Source: Acidimicrobiales bacterium
GTDB taxonomy: Bacteria > Actinomycetota > Acidimicrobiia > Acidimicrobiales > Aldehydirespiratoraceae
Length of the DNA: 38,158 nucleotides
Direction of reading: 5' to 3'
Assembly (NCBI GenBank): GCA_029263215.1
Contig: JAJCXY010000065.1
Coordinates: 1-38,158 of the forward strand
Positions 25,074 through 33,283 of this stretch are shown piece by piece. The notes beneath the pieces were generated by a model, which searched no databases, was not told where the DNA came from, and saw only the letters and a list, made by a program, of their open reading frames with translations. The position numbers and the translations under genes were made by a program. Position 1 is the first letter of the stretch, and every line of letters begins with the position of its first letter.

Positions 25074-26372
25074 TCAGGTTCGGGTTGGGTCGTCGGGTGT
25101 TTCTTCGCCGTACCGATCGGCGTAGGCGAGCCACTCGACCAGCCAGGCTGCGTAGGCCGCCTCGTCGGGCTTGCCTGTGACGGGGTCGACGGCTGCTTCG
25201 GGGAGCGGCGGCGGGCCACCGACGGGAACGCCGGCGTGGACCGCGGGTTCCGGTTCGGCCGGTACGGAGATGGCTGTGGGAGTGGGTTCGATGGGGCTGA
25301 AGGGGTTCTTCCCAGCCCCGAGTGGTGGCAGCTCGGGGAAGTCGAGGTCGTCGATACGTTCTTCCTCTTCGGTTGCCGGACCGAACAGGTCGCCTTCGGA
25401 TACGACTGGCTGGGGAGCCGGTATCGGTGGCGGGGGTGCGGGCTCGCTTCCGAACGGATCAACACCGGGCTGAAACGCCATGTCGTCGGCTTCCGGCGTA
25501 GGAGTGTTGTTGCGGAAGGGGTCGATTGCCTGTCCGTCGAACGGATCGTTGCTGGAGCGATCCAGCCAGCCTCCGAGTTCAGAGGAGTCATTGCCGAGGG
25601 GCACCGCGGCGAACGGGTCGGAGGTGAAGGCGGCCTTGGCCGTGACTGCGCCGGCGATGACCGGAGCCGGTTCGTCGAGCCCGGTCGGGGCTGTCGACTC
25701 AGCGGCCGGGGCTCGGCGAGGGAGGGTCGATGCCGGCTCGACCGTGAGCTGGGCTGTGGGGGTGGCATCGGGGATTGGAAGGTTCTCGAGGCGGTCCCGC
25801 ATCTCCTGGAGAATCTCCAGCTCGCTCGGGCGTTCCTCGCCGGGCGGGGTGTCGTCGTTGTCGCGGAGCCTGATCGACACCAGCACGACGACGATGACCG
25901 AGCCGAGGCCGGCGACGAGCCAGGTAAGGGGATTGTCGACGTCGGTGCCGCCGAGCCATGCGTGGTAGGCGCCGGCGACCATGGTGACGATCGACAGGAT
26001 ATGGATCGATCGCCACACGAAATCGCTGACGTGCTCGCGTGCGAGGGAGATGAGGTGAACAGCCACCAGCGACCACGCCGCGATGATCCCCCACGAGACT
26101 GCTTCCGGCTCCCAGGACGACTCGCCCGGAATGAGAAGCTCGCGCCAACCGAAGCCGGCTGTGGAGTCGATCCAGAGGGTGGCCATGTGGCCGACCAGGA
26201 AGACCAGCGACGCACCGCTGAGGAATCGGCGGAATTCACCCAGCCATGGTCCGGATCGGGCACGGATCGACGGGAACAGCAAGGAGACGCCGATAACTAC
26301 CGACGCGATCGCTGTAGCCAACGTCATCAGCCCCGCCGCTCGGGTCGCGTACCACCAGACTTGATCACTCAC
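25074..26372 (-). CDS. Membrane protein with ferric-reductase-like heme domain and Pro-rich DPF-repeat tail
   Basis: Residues 1-175 contain five or six membrane segments. Histidines in FLVGHMATLW, VAVHLISLA, WRSIHILSI and GAYHAWLGG are placed as in ferric-reductase-like b-heme membrane domains. From about 180 to 400 a cytoplasmic proline/acid-rich linker carries four DPF tripeptides and one NPF (SDPFAAV, NDPFDGQ, IDPFRNN, VDPFGSE, KNPFSP). The last 35 residues form an aromatic-rich helix (AAYAAWLVEWLAYADRYGEE). There is no flavin or NAD domain, so an electron donor would have to be separate. The tail could recruit partners. The heme role is inferred from spacing and not certain. Confidence 0.75.
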   Translation of the reverse strand: MSDQVWWYATRAAGLMTLATAIASVVIGVSLLFPSIRARSGPWLGEFRRFLSGASLVFLVGHMATLWIDSTAGFGWRELLIPGESSWEPEAVSWGIIAAWSLVAVHLISLAREHVSDFVWRSIHILSIVTMVAGAYHAWLGGTDVDNPLTWLVAGLGSVIVVVLVSIRLRDNDDTPPGEERPSELEILQEMRDRLENLPIPDATPTAQLTVEPASTLPRRAPAAESTAPTGLDEPAPVIAGAVTAKAAFTSDPFAAVPLGNDSSELGGWLDRSSNDPFDGQAIDPFRNNTPTPEADDMAFQPGVDPFGSEPAPPPPIPAPQPVVSEGDLFGPATEEEERIDDLDFPELPPLGAGKNPFSPIEPTPTAISVPAEPEPAVHAGVPVGGPPPLPEAAVDPVTGKPDEAAYAAWLVEWLAYADRYGEETPDDPTRT

Positions 26373-26428
26373 GGCGTCTCCAGTCGGCAGCTCACCGAGA
26401 AATGAGAGGAATCTGGGGAACTAGTCGC

Positions 26429-28321
26429 TCAGGTGGTGTCGCGCAGCTGGCGCAGGAGCGCTTCAGCCTCGGAGAGGTCGCGTGTGCGCCGCATCGGGGG
26501 GAGGGCCTCGACGAGTTCCCAGCGATAGCTTCGCGCCGTTGCGAGCCTGGGGTCGAGAACGGCTACGACGCCCTGGTCGGTCGTCGACCTGATGAGCCGC
26601 CCGGCTCCCTGGGCGAGCATGGTGGCGGCACGAGGAAGATCGATGGTTCGAAATGCGGCCTTTCCTGCTCGGTCCCGGCGAGCCTGCAGCACGGGATCGT
26701 TGGGTCGAGGAAACGGAAGTCGGTCGATTATCACCAGACTGCAGGTTGAACCGGGGGCGTCGACACCCTGCCAGAACGACATGGTCGCGAAGAGGGAGTT
26801 TTCGTCGCTCTCCACGAACTCCTTGAGAAGAGCGACCTTGGATCCTTCGCCCTGCATGAGGATCGGCCAGGGCAGGCGGGGGGACAGCTGCTCGACTGCC
26901 TCGCGCATCGCCGCGTAGCTCGTGAACAGGGCAAGGGTTCGTCCCCCGGCTGCGACCATGAGCGATTCGATCTCGACGTGTTGGGCTTCTCTGAAGCCGT
27001 CGGAGCGGGGATCGGGGAGGTGGACCGGGCAGTAGAGGAGGGCGTTCTCCTCATAGTCGAACGGGCTGCCGACATCGAGCGTGGATGAGGTGGGAGGAAG
27101 GCCGAGTTGGGATGCGGCGCGAGCGGGCAGGGTTGCTGAGGTGAGAACTCCGGTTCGTCTTTCCCAGAGAGTCTCGGCGAGCAGTTCATCTATGGCGATC
27201 GGGGTGGAGCGCAGGCTGGGATTGCTCGTCGGCCCGTCGACCCACAGCACCTCGTCGTCGATCGGCCAACGGATGGCGTCGATGTCGTCGATCAATCCAG
27301 TGGCCATCTGGCGAGCCCGAATCGCTTTCGCCTTGGTATCGGCCGGTGCACTGTCCGGCACGGCTCGGAGTGCGCCAAGCAGGGCGTCGACGCGCGTGCG
27401 CGTAATGTCGAGGGTGGCGCCCAACTCTTTGGTGGGGCCTTCCAGGAGTCGGTCGCCGATGAGTGCTTCGAGGGCACCATGTAGGGCGGTGGCGGACTCT
27501 TCGGCGCCCTGCGGAGCGTCGCGATCGACGAGTACCGCAGCGGTGCTGCGCGCTGTGGCTTGGATTCGAGCCGGGCTGATCTGGCGCCCCGCGGCCTCAG
27601 CCATGATGTCTTCCAGTTGGTGGGCTTCGTCGATCACCACCACGTCGTGGTCGGGGAGCACTCCCTCCACCATCACGCTGAGCGCATAGAGGTGGAGGTT
27701 CACCACGAGAATGTCGGCTGCTTCGGCCCGTCGGCGCGCCCGCTCGGCGAGGCAGTCGTCGCCGCGAGGACAACGGCCGGCACCCGGACACTCGTCGCGA
27801 CCCACCGAGACGAGCCTCCAGGTGCGGTCGTCGATGTCGTCGAGTTCGGCCCGGTCGCCGGTGGAATCGGAAGCTGCGAACGCGCGGAGCTTCTTGATGG
27901 TGGCGGGATCGAGCGGTTCATCGTCGATCTCGAGCTCGAGTGTGGCGCTGGAGTCGCCGGCGTCGGCCTCATCGAGTCGCTGTAGGCAGAGGTAGTTGGA
28001 CCTGCCCTTCAACACCGCGAAGTCGAGTTGGAGTCCGGAATGTTCAGCGAGAAAGGGCAGGTCCTTCTTGGCGAGCTGATCCTGGAGCGCCTTGGTGGCG
28101 GTGGCTATGATGGTGGGCTGCTGAGAGAGGAGAACCGGTACAAGGTACGCGAGCGACTTGCCTGTGCCGGTTCCCGCTTGGATGAGGGCATGACCGTTGT
28201 TCGTGATGGCATCAGCCACTGCGAGCGCCATCTCGCGTTGGCCATCGCGTTGTTCACCGCCGCCCGGAAGGGCTGCGGTGACCGTCTCGAGGAGTTCGAG
28301 AGTGTTTGAGTCTAGAGACAC
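26429..28321 (-). CDS. DinG/YoaA-family ATP-dependent DNA helicase
   Basis: The 630-residue protein is an XPD-like superfamily 2 helicase: QAGTGTGKS (48-56, Walker A), VVIDEAHQLED (DEAH box), LTSATLP and a C-terminal QGAGRLIRS. Four cysteines (NYLCLQ near 112, then DECPGAGRCPRGDDC) match the iron-sulfur cluster ligands of the family. Length is close to E. coli YoaA (about 636), without the N-terminal exonuclease seen in Firmicutes DinG. It should unwind damaged or structured DNA. I see no clear LexA box upstream. It is divergent from uppS. Confidence 0.93.
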   Translation of the reverse strand: MSLDSNTLELLETVTAALPGGGEQRDGQREMALAVADAITNNGHALIQAGTGTGKSLAYLVPVLLSQQPTIIATATKALQDQLAKKDLPFLAEHSGLQLDFAVLKGRSNYLCLQRLDEADAGDSSATLELEIDDEPLDPATIKKLRAFAASDSTGDRAELDDIDDRTWRLVSVGRDECPGAGRCPRGDDCLAERARRRAEAADILVVNLHLYALSVMVEGVLPDHDVVVIDEAHQLEDIMAEAAGRQISPARIQATARSTAAVLVDRDAPQGAEESATALHGALEALIGDRLLEGPTKELGATLDITRTRVDALLGALRAVPDSAPADTKAKAIRARQMATGLIDDIDAIRWPIDDEVLWVDGPTSNPSLRSTPIAIDELLAETLWERRTGVLTSATLPARAASQLGLPPTSSTLDVGSPFDYEENALLYCPVHLPDPRSDGFREAQHVEIESLMVAAGGRTLALFTSYAAMREAVEQLSPRLPWPILMQGEGSKVALLKEFVESDENSLFATMSFWQGVDAPGSTCSLVIIDRLPFPRPNDPVLQARRDRAGKAAFRTIDLPRAATMLAQGAGRLIRSTTDQGVVAVLDPRLATARSYRWELVEALPPMRRTRDLSEAEALLRQLRDTT

Positions 28322-28349
28322 AGAGCTCCGGGATCGCCGACGAGGGAGC

Positions 28350-28529
28350 CTATGCGAGGAGCACCACGACCACGACGACTACGACGGTGAGGATCACGGC
28401 GGCCAGCAGGGAGCGACGGCGCGTTCGTCTGAGTGATGCTCCATGGAGCCTCGAAAGCTCCTCAGCCCAGTCTTCCCCCTTGCTGATGCTTCGACAATAG
28501 CCACGGTCGACCGGATGGTCTAACTCAAG
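28350..28529 (-). CDS. Possible tail-anchored small membrane protein without a standard start
   Basis: In the 268-bp gap between dinG and uppS the minus strand has an open stretch from a stop at 28532-28530 to TAG at 28352-28350. Its C-terminus is strikingly membrane-like: SLRRTRRRS followed by LLAAVILTVVVVVVVVLLA. An acidic helix ISKGEDWAEELSRLHGA precedes it. No ATG, GTG or TTG opens the frame upstream of the membrane segment. So it is either started at an unusual codon, broken, or a chance product of the GTC/GTG-rich DNA. I give it low confidence. Confidence 0.25.
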   Translation of the reverse strand, partial: LELDHPVDRGYCRSISKGEDWAEELSRLHGASLRRTRRRSLLAAVILTVVVVVVVVLLA

Positions 28530-28589
28530 TTACGCCGGATTCACTTGCACAAACGCGGTGGCGCGGACGGTGCGGGCTAGGTTCCAGGG

Positions 28590-29312
28590 GTGAAGCTCGA
28601 CGACCTGGATCTTGGCCGCGTTCCTCGCCACATCGCCTGCGTGATGGATGGCAACGGGCGCTGGGCGCAGGCCCAGGGTCTCCCGCGTACCGAAGGTCAC
28701 AGAGCGGGTGAGACCTCCCTGTTCGAAGTGGTGCAGGGGTGCCTCGATGCCGGTGTGCAATGGCTCACCGTCTACGCGTTCAGCACCGAGAATTGGCGAC
28801 GCCCAAAAGACGAGGTCCGCTTCCTCATCAACTTCAACGAAGACATCCTGCTCCGTCGTCGCGATGAGCTTCACGCAAAGGGCGTGCGGGTTCGTTTCGT
28901 GGGACGTCGTGACTGGCGGGTACCGAAGCGACTCATTCGTCAGATGGACGAATCGACCGAACTCACCCGTCGAAACCGCAAGCTCACCCTCACCATTGCC
29001 TTCAACTATGGCGGGAGGGCGGAGATCGTCGATGCGGTGAAGCAGGTGGTCGAATCCGGAGTGCCAGCCGCGAAGGTGACCGAGCGCACCATCGCCAAGC
29101 ACCTCTACGACCCTGAAATGCCCGATCCCGATCTGGTGATCCGCACATCGGGCGAGTACCGGATCTCCAATTTCTTGTTGTGGGAGCTTGCCTACAGCGA
29201 GCTCCTCTTCACCGATACGCCGTGGCCTGAGTTCGGGCGCTGCGCGCTGTTCGACGCAATCGGTGAATACCAGGACCGTGAGCGGCGCTTCGGCGGAGTC
29301 GACGGCGGCTGA
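28590..29312 (+). CDS. uppS: Isoprenyl diphosphate synthase, UppS family (cis-prenyltransferase)
   Basis: The 240-residue protein (GTG start) has the cis-prenyltransferase blocks HIACVMDGNGRWA (Asp20 for the diphosphate-bound magnesium), TVYAFSTENWRRP, FNYGGRAEI and RTSGEYRISNFLLWELAYSEL. It extends a short allylic diphosphate with isopentenyl units; undecaprenyl or decaprenyl diphosphate carries cell-wall precursors. Chain length cannot be fixed by eye, and actinobacteria often have several homologues. The recO gene starts one base after its stop. Confidence 0.92.
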   Translation: MKLDDLDLGRVPRHIACVMDGNGRWAQAQGLPRTEGHRAGETSLFEVVQGCLDAGVQWLTVYAFSTENWRRPKDEVRFLINFNEDILLRRRDELHAKGVRVRFVGRRDWRVPKRLIRQMDESTELTRRNRKLTLTIAFNYGGRAEIVDAVKQVVESGVPAAKVTERTIAKHLYDPEMPDPDLVIRTSGEYRISNFLLWELAYSELLFTDTPWPEFGRCALFDAIGEYQDRERRFGGVDGG

Positions 29313-29313
29313 C

Positions 29314-30039
29314 ATGAGCCTCTACCGCGATCAGGCCGTGGTGCTCCGGGCGTGGAAGCTCGGTGAGGCGGATCGCATCATCAGCCTGCACACACTCGAT
29401 CACGGCAAGGTTCGTGGGGTGGGAAAGGGTGTGCGCCGCACCCGGTCGAAGTTCGGTTCGCGGCTCGAGCCTTTGAGTCATGTGTCGATCCAGCTATATC
29501 GCGGGCGTGGTGATCTCGACACGATCACCCAGGTTGAGACGATCGACCGGTTCGGAAGCCTGCGGGCCGATCCCGATCGTTTCGCGCGCGCCGAGGCGAT
29601 GCTGGAGGCGGTCGAGCAGGTCGCTCAGGATCGCGAGCCGGATCGAGCTCTGCACATGATGCTGGTACGAGCCCTCAGCACCCTCGACCGCAACGACTCG
29701 GCCCTGGTGATGGCGGGGTTCTTCTTGAAGCTGCTCGCTCACGAAGGGTTGCAGCCCCAGCTCGATGAATGCGTGTCGTGTGGCGCCGGCGAACCTCTCG
29801 AGGCGATCGACTTCAACGAGGGCGGCGTCTTGTGCCGGAACTGTCGCAGCGGGCGGCCGTTGAGTTTCGAAGCGCTCCAACTGCTGCGCCGCATTCTTGG
29901 CGGAGATCTGGGTGGTGTGCTGGCCGAGTCGACCGGCCCGGCGACCGGTGAGGTCGACCTCCTCGCCACTGCGATACTCGAGCATCACCTCGAACGACGC
30001 CTGCGCTCGGTCGCGGTGATGGACCAGACCCCCGGCTGA
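29314..30039 (+). CDS. recO: DNA repair protein RecO
   Basis: From ATG 29314 the protein has 241 residues. The N-terminal OB-fold part (YRDQAVVLRAWKLGEADRII) is typical RecO, and a four-cysteine zinc site (CVSCG ... CRNC) lies in the C-terminal part. RecO helps RecR load RecA onto SSB-covered single strands. It follows uppS with a one-base gap, and uppS/recO adjacency is common in actinobacteria. The frame is open to 29188, but that part lies over uppS and has no RecO similarity. Confidence 0.92.
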   Translation: MSLYRDQAVVLRAWKLGEADRIISLHTLDHGKVRGVGKGVRRTRSKFGSRLEPLSHVSIQLYRGRGDLDTITQVETIDRFGSLRADPDRFARAEAMLEAVEQVAQDREPDRALHMMLVRALSTLDRNDSALVMAGFFLKLLAHEGLQPQLDECVSCGAGEPLEAIDFNEGGVLCRNCRSGRPLSFEALQLLRRILGGDLGGVLAESTGPATGEVDLLATAILEHHLERRLRSVAVMDQTPG

Positions 30040-30042
30040 GTT

Positions 30043-30870
30043 TCAGAGGGTCACACCCGGGCACCCGGCCGAGGCGAACTTGGCGAAGTCGGGGTCGTTG
30101 ATATTCCCGCCGATGCCGTCGGCGAGCATGAAGGTCACCATGCCGTCGAGCACGAAGTACTGGGCCGCGGTTATCTCGAACTCATCGGTCTCGCCGAGTC
30201 GGGAACCGGTGTAGACGATGAGGAAGTCGTTGGCACCGTTGGCGTCGATGTCGACGCACTCGAAGCCCGAGACGAAGTTGACACTGGCCCCGGCGGTGAA
30301 CACCGAGGGCTGGCCGTCGAGGGCGATGCGGTGGATCGTGCAATCGACCACTTCGAACAAGCCGAACTCTGAGGTGCTGGCGCCGGCTCCGACCCGGGCG
30401 AAGAATTCATCCTTCCCGTTGCCGTTGATATCGAATCCGTCGAATGGGCGGGCGCCGGCGAGGGAGGTGCCCGGATCGAGGAGTTGTTGGCTGGCGCCTC
30501 CGCCGTTGGCGAACGAAACCTGCAGCCACCACGCACCGGCCAATGATGGATCGCCGATGGAGTAGGTGTGGATCGTGTCGATGTCGCCGTCGCCGTTGAC
30601 ATCGCCACCGGCCAGGGAATGGTTTTCAGCCAGCTCAGGGAGTGCACCCGAACCCCCGCACGCCGACTCGGGGACGGTCGTGGTGATGGTCGTGGAAGTG
30701 GTGGTGGTCGTGCTTGTGGTGGACGTCGTGGTTGTGCTGGTGGTCGTGGTGGATGTTGTGGTCGTGGAAGTGGTGGTGGTTGATGTTGATGACGGGGATG
30801 GAGCGGCACCGCTGTCGCCGGAACACGACGCGGCAAGGAGTGCAACGGCCATCAGGAGGGTTGGTCTCAT
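30043..30870 (-). CDS. Lipoprotein with Thr/Ser linker and calcium-loop-like repeats
   Basis: The 275-residue product starts at ATG 30870, which overlaps the stop of the RDD gene (ATGA). It has a lipoprotein signal (MRPTLLMAVALLAASC, lipobox LAASC, Cys16) and a pure Thr/Ser stretch of about 40 residues. The domain that follows repeats a DxNGDGxxD-like loop: GGDVNGDGDIDTIH, GFDINGNGKDEFF and CVDIDANGANDFLI. Such loops occur in FG-GAP/VCBS and dockerin-like calcium sites. It is probably anchored to the outer face of the membrane with the linker spanning the wall. Function unknown. An ATG at 30888 is less likely. Confidence 0.8.
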   Translation of the reverse strand: MRPTLLMAVALLAASCSGDSGAAPSPSSTSTTTTSTTTTSTTTTSTTTTSTTSTTTTTSTTITTTVPESACGGSGALPELAENHSLAGGDVNGDGDIDTIHTYSIGDPSLAGAWWLQVSFANGGGASQQLLDPGTSLAGARPFDGFDINGNGKDEFFARVGAGASTSEFGLFEVVDCTIHRIALDGQPSVFTAGASVNFVSGFECVDIDANGANDFLIVYTGSRLGETDEFEITAAQYFVLDGMVTFMLADGIGGNINDPDFAKFASAGCPGVTL

Positions 30871-31886
30871 TGACTGATTGGTATCCATCGACCGGCGGCC
30901 TCACTCCACTCCATCCACTGGGTGAGCTCGGGGTCCCACTGGATGTAGGTGTTGCGTGCGGTGTCCCATTGGGGAGCGTCGATCCCGGGCCGGGGTGGAG
31001 CCGGCTCCGGTACCACGGGCTCGGGGGCTGGTGGAAGCGGTGGCTCGGCTGGAATCACTGGCATCACAGCGGTTGGTTCATCGGGTTGTGCCGGTGTGGC
31101 ATCGAGAACGACGGTCGGCTCTTGGGCCTCTCCAACCTCGTCGATAGCGGGCTCCGGCTGGGGCAGGGGCGGGAATACGGGCGGAGCCGCGGTGGGGGGA
31201 GGGAAGCTCTCGAGTGGTTGACCCGTCGGCGGGGGCGCATCGAAGGACTCCATCGGAGGTGCTGGTGGGAAGCCGGTCGGAGGGGGTGGCGGCGCGCCAC
31301 CGACGGGGGTGAGGTTGTTGACCCCGGCCACCGCCATCGGATGGCCCACCAGCGACTTGTCGACCACGAGGGTGCTCGCCACCATGTCGCCGACCCGGCG
31401 GTGGCCCTTGCTGGCCAATCCCACTACGAATCCCACGAAGGGAACGATCCAGGGGAAGGAGTCGACCACCCAAAAGAAGCCTCTGCCGATGTTGGGGCCC
31501 ATGCCCGCGAGCTCGAAGGTGGTGTCGTTGACCACCCTTAGACCCATCACGAGCTTGCCGGGACTCCAACCCGAGAATCCGGGGATGATGATCGTCGTCA
31601 CGAGCGCGTAGACGAAGGTGACGATCATCATCATGCCGAGGGTGTCCGAGTCGCCGATGTAGACGGTGGAGCCCGCGGCGATACACAGGTCGGGTGATGT
31701 GTCGTTCACGATGTCGCACTGGAGCTCAGCGCCCAAGTTGCTGCCGAAGCTGGTGTTGGTGAATGTCGACAGCGCTATCACCAGAAGGATCGTGGCGAGA
31801 ACGAGGAAGTCGATCAGCCAGGCGACGATGCGTCGACCGACGACGGCTGTGGGGTCTGCGGTGGGGGCCGAAATGTGGGGTTGCAC
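30867..31886 (-). CDS. RDD-family membrane protein with Pro-rich region and WD-like C-terminal motif
   Basis: The 339-residue protein (GTG start) has an RDD domain: GRRIVAWLIDFLVLATILLV (18-37), further membrane segments near 85-105 and 135-160, and the closing HRRVGDMVASTLVV. A proline/alanine-rich stretch (about 195-305) follows. A short aromatic C-terminus ends it (NTYIQWDPELTQWMEW, GRWIPI), resembling the small WD/DUF2510-type motif seen in actinobacterial membrane proteins. RDD proteins are mostly of unknown role; some relate to transport. It is coupled to the downstream lipoprotein and divergent from glyS. Confidence 0.88.
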   Translation of the reverse strand: MQPHISAPTADPTAVVGRRIVAWLIDFLVLATILLVIALSTFTNTSFGSNLGAELQCDIVNDTSPDLCIAAGSTVYIGDSDTLGMMMIVTFVYALVTTIIIPGFSGWSPGKLVMGLRVVNDTTFELAGMGPNIGRGFFWVVDSFPWIVPFVGFVVGLASKGHRRVGDMVASTLVVDKSLVGHPMAVAGVNNLTPVGGAPPPPPTGFPPAPPMESFDAPPPTGQPLESFPPPTAAPPVFPPLPQPEPAIDEVGEAQEPTVVLDATPAQPDEPTAVMPVIPAEPPLPPAPEPVVPEPAPPRPGIDAPQWDTARNTYIQWDPELTQWMEWSEAAGRWIPISQ

Positions 31887-31937
31887 GCTTCCTATCTTGG
31901 CGCATGCGCGCCCGTCGCGCCGGTAGCCTTTGGCGCC

Positions 31938-33260
31938 ATGTCCGATGCGTCCCCCGATCCAGCTCTCTTCGACAAGATCGTCAACCTCTCCAAGCGCAGG
32001 GGTTTCGTCTTTCAGTCGGCGGAGATCTACGGCGGGTTCCGATCCACCTACGACTACGGACCTCTCGGTGTGCTCCTCTTACGCAATGTGAAGGATGCGT
32101 GGTGGCGGTCGATGGTGCAGCTCCGCCACGATGTGGTGGGGCTCGACGCGTCGGTGTTGTCGCCGCCCCAGGTCTGGGAGGCATCAGGGCATCTGGCCAA
32201 CTTCAGCGACCCTCTGGTCGATTGCACCAACTGCAATTCGCGTCACCGTCTCGACAAGCTCGACGACCCCAACGTGTGCCCCACCTGTGGCACCGAGGGT
32301 TCATTTACCGAGGCTCGCGAGTTCAACCTCATGTTCAAGACCCATGCGGGTCCGGTGTCGGAGACCGCGGCCGAGGTCTACCTGAGGCCCGAGACCGCCC
32401 AGGGCATGTTCATCAATTTCGCCAACGTGCTCAACACGAGCCGAAAGAAGCCTCCCTTCGGTATCGCTCAGATCGGGAAGTCGTTCCGAAACGAGATCAC
32501 ACCAGGGAACTTCGTGTTCCGCACCCGCGAGTTCGAGCAGATGGAGATGGAGTTCTTCGTGCCGCCGGCCGAGTCGGGTCAGTGGTACGAGTACTGGTGC
32601 CAGGAACGGATGAACTGGTATCTCGACCTCGGCATGCCGGTCGACCAGATCAGGTTGCGAGCTCACGACGATGACGAACTGAGCCACTACTCATCGGATA
32701 CCTCTGATGTTGAGTTCTTGTTCCCGTGGGGTTGGGATGAGTTGGAGGGCATCGCCAACCGAGGCGACTTCGACCTCACCCAGCACGCCACCCACTCCGG
32801 CGAGAAGCTCGACTATTTCGACCAGGCCAACAATGAGCGATACACCCCTCATGTGATCGAACCGGCGGCGGGTGCCACCCGCACGGCAATGGCGTTCCTG
32901 ATGGCGGCCTACGACGAAGAGGTCGTCAACGACGACAAGCGCACCGTGCTGCGTCTCGATCCCCGTCTGGCTCCTTACAAGGTGGCGGTGTTGCCCTTGT
33001 CGAAGAAGGACACTCTCACCCCCACCGCTCACGAGATCTTCGACATCGTGAAGGGGCGCTGGATGGCCGACTACGACGAAACCCAATCGATCGGCAAGCG
33101 CTACGCCCGCCAAGATGAGATCGGCACTCCTTTCTGTGTCACCGTCGACTTCGACACGCTCGACGATCGAGCCGTAACGGTCCGCGAACGCGACACTCGC
33201 GAGCAGGATCGTGTGGCGATCGACCAACTCGAGGTCTACCTGGCTGAGCGCCTCGGCTGA
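31938..33260 (+). CDS. glyS: Glycyl-tRNA synthetase, homodimeric class II type
   Basis: From ATG 31938 the protein has 440 residues. Class II motifs are visible: GFVFQSAEIYGGFRSTYDYGPLG at the N-terminus (motif 1 area), SFRNEITPGNFVFRTREFEQMEMEFF (motif 2) and a C-terminal anticodon-binding domain (about 340-440). A zinc-type insertion with CTNC and CPTC lies near 95-120. This is the alpha2 form, not the alpha/beta tetramer. The 51-bp divergent gap to the RDD gene holds its promoter; no T-box is present. dnaG follows after 23 bp. Confidence 0.95.
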   Translation: MSDASPDPALFDKIVNLSKRRGFVFQSAEIYGGFRSTYDYGPLGVLLLRNVKDAWWRSMVQLRHDVVGLDASVLSPPQVWEASGHLANFSDPLVDCTNCNSRHRLDKLDDPNVCPTCGTEGSFTEAREFNLMFKTHAGPVSETAAEVYLRPETAQGMFINFANVLNTSRKKPPFGIAQIGKSFRNEITPGNFVFRTREFEQMEMEFFVPPAESGQWYEYWCQERMNWYLDLGMPVDQIRLRAHDDDELSHYSSDTSDVEFLFPWGWDELEGIANRGDFDLTQHATHSGEKLDYFDQANNERYTPHVIEPAAGATRTAMAFLMAAYDEEVVNDDKRTVLRLDPRLAPYKVAVLPLSKKDTLTPTAHEIFDIVKGRWMADYDETQSIGKRYARQDEIGTPFCVTVDFDTLDDRAVTVRERDTREQDRVAIDQLEVYLAERLG

Positions 33261-33283
33261 GGTCGGCGCTAGCGTCGGCGCCG

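Noticed and set aside
30660..30790. GTG/GTC-rich stretch as a possible repeat or microsatellite array
   Set aside because: It is the coding sequence of the lipoprotein Thr/Ser linker on the minus strand; the repeat follows from the protein composition.
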